Source: Aquiflexum sp041749095
GTDB lineage: Bacteria; Bacteroidota; Bacteroidia; Cytophagales; Cyclobacteriaceae
DNA length: 20,682 nucleotides
Assembly: GCF_041749095.1 (NCBI RefSeq)
Contig: NZ_JBGTCA010000331.1
Coordinates: 1-20,682, forward strand
Direction of reading: 5' to 3'
A program made the translations under genes and the position numbers. How positions within the stretch are numbered: the stretch's first letter is position 1; each line of letters opens with the position of its first letter. The notes below the pieces were generated by a model. It did no database searches. It saw nothing but the letters and a program-made list of their open reading frames with translations, and was not told where the DNA came from. Below, one piece after another: positions 16,517 to 20,682 of this stretch.

Positions 16517-16572
16517 CAATTTGGGTGGATGCTCAACTTTCTCCTTCTAGGCTTTCTAAATCTAATTCATAA
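16513..16572 (+). pseudogene. N-terminal fragment of a DUF5615-family PIN-like toxin
   Basis: ATG at 16513 opens MTIWVDAQLSPSRLSKSNS then TAA at 16570. MTIWVDAQLSPS is the characteristic start of DUF5615 proteins, including the first catalytic-type aspartate of the PIN fold. After about residue 12 (base 16548) resemblance ends, because the sequence runs into the 3' end of the oppositely oriented HicB-like remnant. Only about a tenth of the toxin survives, so it cannot be functional. Confidence 0.7.
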
Positions 16573-16767
16573 AAAATCTGATAATCACCTTTAAGGATTT
16601 TTGGGATATTTTCGGATGAATTGTATTTTTATTAATTCAATTGAGTCTAGGGAAGCTTGTTTTGCTTCCGAAGGAGTTTCACCTGCACCTGAAACGCCCC
16701 AAACATCCGGTGCATAGGCAGCAAATTGGTCTTTTGATCTTTCGATGATTATTTTTATGGTTTTCCT
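16533..16767 (-). pseudogene. HicB-family antitoxin remnant: no start codon, one frameshift, truncated 3' end
   Basis: Reading minus from 16767: KTIKIIIERSKDQFAAYAPD, then VWGVSGAGETPSEAKQASL and DSIELIKIQFI, the partial RNase-H-like fold of HicB-type antitoxins. The expected ATG is AGG (16765-16767) with an in-frame stop three codons upstream (TAA at 16777-16779). After QFI the frame runs into a stop at 16591-16593, but shifting by one base near 16614 restores ENIPKILKGDYQIFYELDLE down to about 16548, the typical HicB continuation. The natural C-terminal part is missing where the sequence meets the DUF5615 fragment; the shifted frame closes at 16533. At least three independent lesions are visible. 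Confidence 0.72.
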
Positions 16768-16789
16768 GTTTTTATCTTAGTTTTCTCGG

Positions 16790-16934
16790 ATTTAAAGGAA
16801 TTCCAATTATTTACCACATAGAGGCATAGGAGGACTCATAGTTTTTACCTTAAGACTGTAGAAATTTAAATACATCTCACCTCAAAAACTATGTGATCTA
16901 CATGAACTATGTGGTAATCATTTTCCTTTAAGGA
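16790..16934. repeat. 145-base nested palindromic element (REP/MITE-like)
   Basis: Outer arms: TTAAAGGAA near 16792 and TTACCACATAG (16811-16821) on the left are mirrored by CTATGTGGTAA (16908-16918) and TTCCTTTAA (16923-16931) on the right. Inner arms: CATAGTTTTT (16837-16846) is the exact reverse complement of AAAAACTATG (16884-16893). No ORF and no transposase is present. It is independent in sequence from the element at 11082-11275. Confidence 0.7.
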
Positions 16935-16956
16935 TCTTCAATTTGAGGTTTAGCCT

Positions 16957-16990
16957 AAAAACCTTCGAGGTCTTGGAGACCTCAAAGGTT
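16957..16990 (-). terminator. Strong hairpin terminator of the amylase-family gene
   Basis: On the minus strand AACCTTTGAGGTCT (16990-16977) pairs with AGACCTCGAAGGTT (16973-16960) through 14 pairs including one G-U, around a three-base loop, and is followed by a short T run (complement of the A run 16957-16961). It begins 10 bases after the gene's stop codon. Confidence 0.75.
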
Positions 16991-17019
16991 AATCTCCAAC
17001 TCAAAGGTTAATTTCCAAC
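16981..17019. repeat. 19-base tandem duplication spanning the stop codon of the amylase-family gene
   Basis: CTCAAAGGTTAATCTCCAAC at 16981-17000 is repeated at 17000-17019 with one change (C to T), period 19. The second copy encodes the last residues (LEINL) and stop of the amylase-family protein; the first copy forms part of the terminator stem. Confidence 0.75.
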
Positions 17020-18878
17020 ACCCAACTCTCCAAAGGTTTCAAATCCACTCTGACAGTCGCCTTGCTATCTGAAATTCTTAGAACAGGGTTAACCTTTCCA
17101 TAAAGTTTCTCAGGAAGCACCAATTCCCCAGGCTGCAAATTCCACTTTTCTATCAAATTACCGGGCAATTCCAAGTCAAACCCAAAAGTATCCTCCGCAT
17201 CAAAATTGCAGATAACCAAAAGCTTTTGGTTGTCACTCCATCGGACAAAAGAAAAAACCCGGTCATTGTACCATTCGGTATGTTGGCGGTTATGGCTGTG
17301 GATTTCCTGATAAGCACCTGCAAGTGCGGAACTTCCCTTGCTGAAATTCAAGAGCCTGACATAGAAGTTCCTCAATTCTTTTTCCCCAGCGGACAATTGT
17401 CCCCCATCGAATTTTCCTTCGTTCATCCATCTTTGGTGATGGGGAACACCGATGTAGTCAAAAATGGAAGTTCTTGTGGGATTGCCGAATCCGGCATCTT
17501 CTGCACCGGGTTCACCCGTCTCCTGTCCAAAGTAAATCATCATTGGTGCCGCATCAATGGTCGCTGAAAGGACCGCTGCAGGTTTGCCGATTTCCGCTTT
17601 GCCGACAAAATCCGGACTTGCTATGCGCTGTTCATCGTGGTTTTCCAAAAAGTGTAGCATGTGCTTGCCTATATCCGAAAGACCATTTTGGATGTTGATG
17701 AGATTATCCGTCGACCCTTTCCCTTGCATGATATTTTTCAGTGTATCATATAACTCTACCTTGTCGTACAGATAATCCATTTTTCCCAAATGGATGTAGT
17801 TTCGGTATTCTCTCGGATTATAGATTTCTGCCAAAAGAAATGCTTTAGGATTATCCATCTTAATAGCCGAGTTCATGTAACTCCAAAACTCTACAGGAAC
17901 CATCTCTGCCATATCATAGCGGAAACCATCCACTCCTTTTTCAATCCAGAAAAGGGTAATTTCCCTGAATTTTTTCCAGGAATCAGGTACGTCCTTATCC
18001 TTCCAAAAGTCAAAATGCTCCTGATTGCTTTTTTGTCCAAAGTCTGATGGTAGTTCAGGGAAGTCCTTTGTTCCATCAGGCTTGGTGCCATAGTTGATCT
18101 TGACGGTTTCATACCAGTCGTATAAATGGGGCTGTGGCTCCCTGCTTCCGTTTCCGGTCCATTTGGCCGGGTTCTCGTCAAACTTCCCATCAGCCAAAGG
18201 ATGTGCTTCTCCACCAAGTGGCTGATAGTCATTCAAAGGTTCCGGTACTTCAAATGGATTTCCCGGGATATAGTAAAAGTTGTTGTCCCTTTTGTATTCC
18301 ACTGATGTATCATCAATAGCACCAAAATCCCTTACGCCATCGGGATTGTTTTTTCCTTCATATTTCCGTGCAACATGGTTGGGTACAATGTCGATGATGA
18401 CCTTCATGCCATGCTTGTGGGTACGGGAAATCAATGCTTCAAACTCCTCCATCCTTTTGGCAGGGTCAACCGCCAAATCAGGATTGACCTGATAGTAATC
18501 TTTTACTGCATAGGGGGAACCTGCCCTTCCCTTGACCACATCCGGGTCATCATTGGAGATGCCATAAGCTGTGTAGTCCCGAATGACCGCATGATGGGGA
18601 ATCCCGGTGTACCAAATATGGGTAACGCCTATCGCATAGATTTCTTCCAAGGCTTTATCCGTAAAGTCATTGAATTTGCCCACCCCGTTTTCCTCAATGG
18701 TTCCCCAAGGTTTATTCGTTGTATTGGTATTGCCAAAAAGACGGGTAAAAACGTGGTAAACGATGATTTTATGTGTTTCTTCCATCTTGGATGTTGTTTC
18801 AATAGTTTTGTTGGCACAGGCAAAAAAGCCCGTAGATAGACTTGCCGCCAATAATATTGAGGTAAGTAATTTCTTCAT
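17001..18878 (-). CDS. GH13 alpha-amylase-family glycoside hydrolase, lipoprotein
   Basis: A 625-residue enzyme that should cleave alpha-glucosidic bonds in starch- or glycogen-type glucans. A signal peptide ends in a lipobox (GFFAC) with the lipid-carrying cysteine at 21, so it is probably tethered in the periplasm or on the outer membrane. The four GH13 regions are present: IIDIVPNH (D163, N167, H168), GVDGFRYD with nucleophile D322, LLAEIYNP with general acid E351, and FLENHDEQR with N413, H414 and D415. A C-terminal beta domain follows (about 530-625). All catalytic residues are intact. Long inserts between regions I and II (about 170-300) are typical of some subfamilies; the exact specificity cannot be read. 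No SusC/SusD pair adjoins. A 134-base gap separates it from the upstream barrel protein on the same strand, so co-transcription is possible but not shown. Confidence 0.93.
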   Translation of the reverse strand: MKKLLTSILLAASLSTGFFACANKTIETTSKMEETHKIIVYHVFTRLFGNTNTTNKPWGTIEENGVGKFNDFTDKALEEIYAIGVTHIWYTGIPHHAVIRDYTAYGISNDDPDVVKGRAGSPYAVKDYYQVNPDLAVDPAKRMEEFEALISRTHKHGMKVIIDIVPNHVARKYEGKNNPDGVRDFGAIDDTSVEYKRDNNFYYIPGNPFEVPEPLNDYQPLGGEAHPLADGKFDENPAKWTGNGSREPQPHLYDWYETVKINYGTKPDGTKDFPELPSDFGQKSNQEHFDFWKDKDVPDSWKKFREITLFWIEKGVDGFRYDMAEMVPVEFWSYMNSAIKMDNPKAFLLAEIYNPREYRNYIHLGKMDYLYDKVELYDTLKNIMQGKGSTDNLINIQNGLSDIGKHMLHFLENHDEQRIASPDFVGKAEIGKPAAVLSATIDAAPMMIYFGQETGEPGAEDAGFGNPTRTSIFDYIGVPHHQRWMNEGKFDGGQLSAGEKELRNFYVRLLNFSKGSSALAGAYQEIHSHNRQHTEWYNDRVFSFVRWSDNQKLLVICNFDAEDTFGFDLELPGNLIEKWNLQPGELVLPEKLYGKVNPVLRISDSKATVRVDLKPLESWVLEINL

Positions 18879-19012
18879 AGGCTTAAAGATAAAAAATGAT
18901 GGCTTGGTTCGTCTATTAATTCGAAAATTCCCAAAAACAAAAGTTGCGCAGCCTTAATAGTTGCAGGACTTTGAAACCCCAATTTATTTTTCCCTTAGGT
19001 TGATATATTATC

Positions 19013-19609
19013 TTACCTGTCAAAGAAATAATTAACACCCAAATTCACTTGACCAAGGTCAACTAGGAAGTTATTCTCCTCTAAATAATTGGTGCTCCAA
19101 TTAGATTGATAAGAAATTCCACCTATACTGGCATCAAATCCCCATTTTTGATTGGGCATAAATGTAAATGCAGGACGTATTGAAAGGTAAAGTCTTGTGC
19201 TACTCTCTTCAAAAAAGGTTGAGTTTAGATCTCTTCTTACATTTCCGATCAATCCTTTTCCTTCGAGGCTAAAAAAGAAGTTGTCCGTAATAGTGAAAAA
19301 TTTCCTTGCGAAAAGTCCTCCTGCAAATCCACTGACTTTGGAATCTTCAAATAAATTGGTCACTGGGTTAATGTTAGGGCGTTTGCTTGAAATAAAATTT
19401 ACAGCCGGACCTACGGCCCATGAATCATTTAAGAAATAGCCAATTTGACCATTTGCTGAAAAAATTGTGTAAGCAGGAGTATTGGCTGATCCCAGATCTG
19501 ATTTCGAGGAATAAAACATTAAGTTACCACCAACATATTTTGTTCCTTTAGAGAATTGACCATAGGAAACGAGGGGCACAAAGGCCAAGAGGAATAGAAG
19601 TTTTTTCAT
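19013..19609 (-). CDS. Small outer-membrane beta-barrel protein
   Basis: A 198-residue protein with a clear signal peptide (MKKLLFLLAFVPLVSYGQ, cleavage near residue 17) followed by alternating hydrophobic/aromatic strands (GTKYVGGNLMFYSS, GQIGYFLNDSWAVGPAV, LYLSIRPAFTFMPNQKW) and a final strand VNLGVNYFFDR. This is the pattern of small 8-stranded outer-membrane barrels (OMP_b-brl type). The substrate or role is unknown. A good promoter-like pair lies just upstream. It reads toward the amylase-family gene with a 134-base gap (18879-19012) in which I see no terminator. Confidence 0.8.
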   Translation of the reverse strand: MKKLLFLLAFVPLVSYGQFSKGTKYVGGNLMFYSSKSDLGSANTPAYTIFSANGQIGYFLNDSWAVGPAVNFISSKRPNINPVTNLFEDSKVSGFAGGLFARKFFTITDNFFFSLEGKGLIGNVRRDLNSTFFEESSTRLYLSIRPAFTFMPNQKWGFDASIGGISYQSNWSTNYLEENNFLVDLGQVNLGVNYFFDR

Positions 19610-19629
19610 CGATTGAAATTAATTTTTTC

Positions 19630-19659
19630 TAAAGTTATATTTTAGTTTTTAATTTCAAA
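19630..19659 (-). promoter_or_regulatory. Candidate Bacteroidota-type promoter for the outer-membrane barrel gene
   Basis: On the minus strand TTTG (19659-19656) and TAACTTTA (19637-19630) are 18 bases apart, one mismatch from TTTG / TAnnTTTG. The predicted start of transcription near 19623 leaves a leader of about 14 bases before the ATG. Confidence 0.4.
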
Positions 19660-19842
19660 CGAATTATTTATTTCAGGAAAATTTGATTGAAGGTTTTTAT
19701 TCCTTAGGGTATAAATTCCCAACTTAGGGGAAGGGTTTGTGACAAATCCCTTTGATAAGGTTTGAGATTTCCGGAATTATGGATTGACCTGCAAATAGGT
19801 TGAAAAGAACAAATTGTGGGTTTCAATCAAAACAATAAAAAA

Positions 19843-20052
19843 TCAGGTCGTTGATTTACTTTCATCCTCTTCATCCGGAGGAAGTTCATCAGGGACGGAA
19901 AACGGATCCAACTCAACGATTTTCCCGTTTTCGGATACAATGATGGGGCTGTTCTTCTCACGCTTGAATTTGACAAGGTTTTTGTAGGTTTCTCTCAAAC
20001 CAAAAAGAATTTTCTCGAATTCCTCCTCTGCCTCTTTTTCTTTAGTTGTCAT
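19843..20052 (-). CDS. Small acidic hypothetical protein; former partner gene of a zeta-toxin-like gene
   Basis: A 69-residue protein, not recognised as a named family. The N-terminal half is a charged helix (TTKEKEAEEEFEKILFGLRE, then TYKNLVKFKREKN), the middle is a short strand-like segment (PIIVSENGKIVELDP), and the tail is acidic (DELPPDEEDES). No signal peptide, membrane segment or DNA-binding motif is obvious. Its ATG (20050-20052) lies inside the last codons of a zeta-toxin remnant, whose stop TAA is at 20042-20044, so the two were one operon with overlapping ends. That arrangement suggests it is the cognate antitoxin or accessory protein, but this is inference. The frame is intact even though the toxin is gone. 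No clear terminator follows. Confidence 0.6.
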   Translation of the reverse strand: MTTKEKEAEEEFEKILFGLRETYKNLVKFKREKNSPIIVSENGKIVELDPFSVPDELPPDEEDESKSTT

Positions 20053-20202
20053 ACTTTTCAGTTATTTGTTCCCACAGGATTGATTGGGATATTACTATTT
20101 TTCCGGAATTCAATTACAGTCCAAAATTTCAGGCAAAATGGTATAGGAAGCTGTCGTCTTACCAGCACCATTTGGACCAGCGATTATGAACAATTTTTTC
20201 AT
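20042..20202 (-). pseudogene. Zeta-toxin-family kinase gene reduced by internal deletion
   Basis: ATG at 20200-20202 opens MKKLFIIAGPNGAGKTTASY and continues TILPEILDCN before TGA at 20110-20112. The Walker A GPNGAGKT at this position is the start of zeta-toxin-like P-loop kinases. In another frame, beginning at 20110, the next bases read NSGKIVISQSILWEQITEKY then DN and TAA at 20042-20044, which resembles the C-terminal end of the same family. About 30 N-terminal and 23 C-terminal codons are thus joined out of frame, with the middle of the gene missing. The product would be a 30-residue peptide lacking the rest of the kinase fold. Confidence 0.68.
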
Positions 20203-20230
20203 TTAATTTGAAAAGTAAATATCCGTTTTC

Positions 20231-20262
20231 AGACCCGTCAGGTTTTCAAACCTAACAGGTCT
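20231..20262. repeat. Near-perfect 32-base palindrome downstream of the M20 peptidase gene
   Basis: AGACCCGTCAGGTTT (20231-20245) pairs with AAACCTAACAGGTCT (20248-20262) at all 15 positions on the minus-strand RNA if two G-U pairs are allowed, around a two-base spacer. It begins 9 bases after the peptidase stop, the place of a terminator, but no T-run follows on either strand. It resembles the hairpin after the amylase-family gene (shared AGGTCT and AACCT blocks). Confidence 0.65.
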
Positions 20263-20270
20263 TGCTAAAA

Positions 20271-20682
20271 TCACATATCCATCAACCTATACACAAACAT
20301 TACACTCCTCTTCAACAAATCCGGATATTGCTTCATATTGATTGTCTCAGCGGGAGAGTGGGCACCTGTGCCTGATGCGCCTAAGCCATCGATGCAATCC
20401 AAGTAGTCCGCCACATAGGAAATATCCCCCGCTCCCCTAGAACCCGGATCGCCTGCTTCCACTTTCCCAAATCCCATATCCACACTGACTTTGCTCAGAA
20501 CCTCAACCAAAGCATAATTTCCCGGTGTCGGGGGCATGGATGGGATGCCATCCTGGAATTTGATTTCGGCGGTTGTTCCGTTCAGGTTTTGGGATACTAT
20601 CTGTTTCATTTTTTCCCGGGCAGCCTCTTTTTGGGGTTCACCCAAAAATCTCAAATCACCGGTAACGAAAGCCTCCCTTGCC
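20271..20682 (-). CDS. M20-family metallopeptidase, C-terminal part
   Basis: The frame is open to the window edge, so the 5' part lies outside; 136 complete codons and a stop are visible. AREAFVTGDLRFLGEPQKEA and AREKMKQIVSQNL match the end of the dimerisation domain of M20 (carboxypeptidase G2/ArgE-type) peptidases. The catalytic-domain return carries RGAGDISYVADYLDCIDGLG and ASGTGAHSPAETINM, whose histidine is the conserved C-terminal metal ligand. These enzymes use two zinc ions to hydrolyse peptide or N-acyl bonds; the substrate cannot be inferred. No signal peptide can be assessed. A palindrome follows the stop. Confidence 0.85.
   Translation of the reverse strand, partial: AREAFVTGDLRFLGEPQKEAAREKMKQIVSQNLNGTTAEIKFQDGIPSMPPTPGNYALVEVLSKVSVDMGFGKVEAGDPGSRGAGDISYVADYLDCIDGLGASGTGAHSPAETINMKQYPDLLKRSVMFVYRLMDM

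Noticed and set aside
18375..18839. A 154-codon open frame opposite the amylase-family gene
   Set aside because: It is antisense to a gene with all catalytic motifs intact and has no recognisable domain.
19735..19765. Hairpin-like GGGTTTG / CAAATCCC sequence between the small acidic ORF and the barrel gene
   Set aside because: The stem needs a bulge and has no T-run, and it is far from the ORF's stop, so the evidence is too weak to call a terminator.

Overview
This window looks like chromosomal DNA from a member of the Bacteroidota, most likely order Cytophagales (Cyclobacteriaceae-like). The reasons are a TonB-dependent receptor coupled to a DUF4249 lipoprotein, a DUF5686 protein with a carboxypeptidase-regulatory domain, the gliding ABC genes gldA-gldF-gldG next to dnaN, promoter-like TTTG/TAnnTTT boxes, absence of obvious Shine-Dalgarno sequences, and AT-rich gaps full of palindromes. 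All names come from reading motifs by eye; no database search was possible.

Layout. Bases 1-417 hold the 3' end of hemB. A membrane fatty-acid desaturase-like gene (538-1626, +) converges through a hairpin on a small GroES-like gene (1670-2044, -). dnaK (2330-4252, -) lies upstream of it behind its own terminator. Next on the minus strand is a DUF4249 lipoprotein / TonB-dependent receptor pair with a 4-base overlap (4424-7971). A divergent DUF5686 outer-membrane-type gene follows (8352-11006, +). After a repeat-rich gap comes gldA-gldF-gldG (11640-14949) with overlapping stops and starts, then dnaN (15132-16256). A gap of about 740 bases of debris and repeats leads to a GH13 alpha-amylase-family lipoprotein (17001-18878, -), a small outer-membrane barrel protein (19013-19609, -), a 69-residue acidic ORF (19843-20052, -) and the 3' part of an M20-family peptidase (20271-20682, -).

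The least expected content is between the genes. The dnaN-amylase gap contains remains of two toxin-antitoxin modules: a DUF433 antitoxin tail joined by ATGA to a DUF5615 toxin head, abutting a HicB-like antitoxin that has lost its start codon and carries a frameshift. At 20042-20202 a zeta-toxin-like gene keeps only its first 30 and last 23 codons, while the small ORF overlapping its 3' end is intact. At 8089-8228 lies the signal peptide and first residues of a decayed carboxypeptidase-regulatory/TonB-receptor-type gene, with a frameshift in a T-rich run. Four intergenic tracts are built from degenerate 7-base units (three of RAGAYGY type, one of ACTGCCY type). Two larger imperfect palindromes (11082-11275 and 16790-16934) look like non-coding mobile or REP-type elements.

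Functionally the window mixes housekeeping (haem synthesis, protein folding, sliding clamp), envelope functions (TonB-dependent uptake, outer-membrane proteins, glycan hydrolysis) and the gliding-associated ABC transporter. I saw no rRNA, tRNA, CRISPR array, intact insertion sequence or phage gene. I found no intact novel multi-gene system; the best leads are the heptamer repeats, the toxin-antitoxin debris with a surviving partner ORF, and a structured leader in front of gldA.
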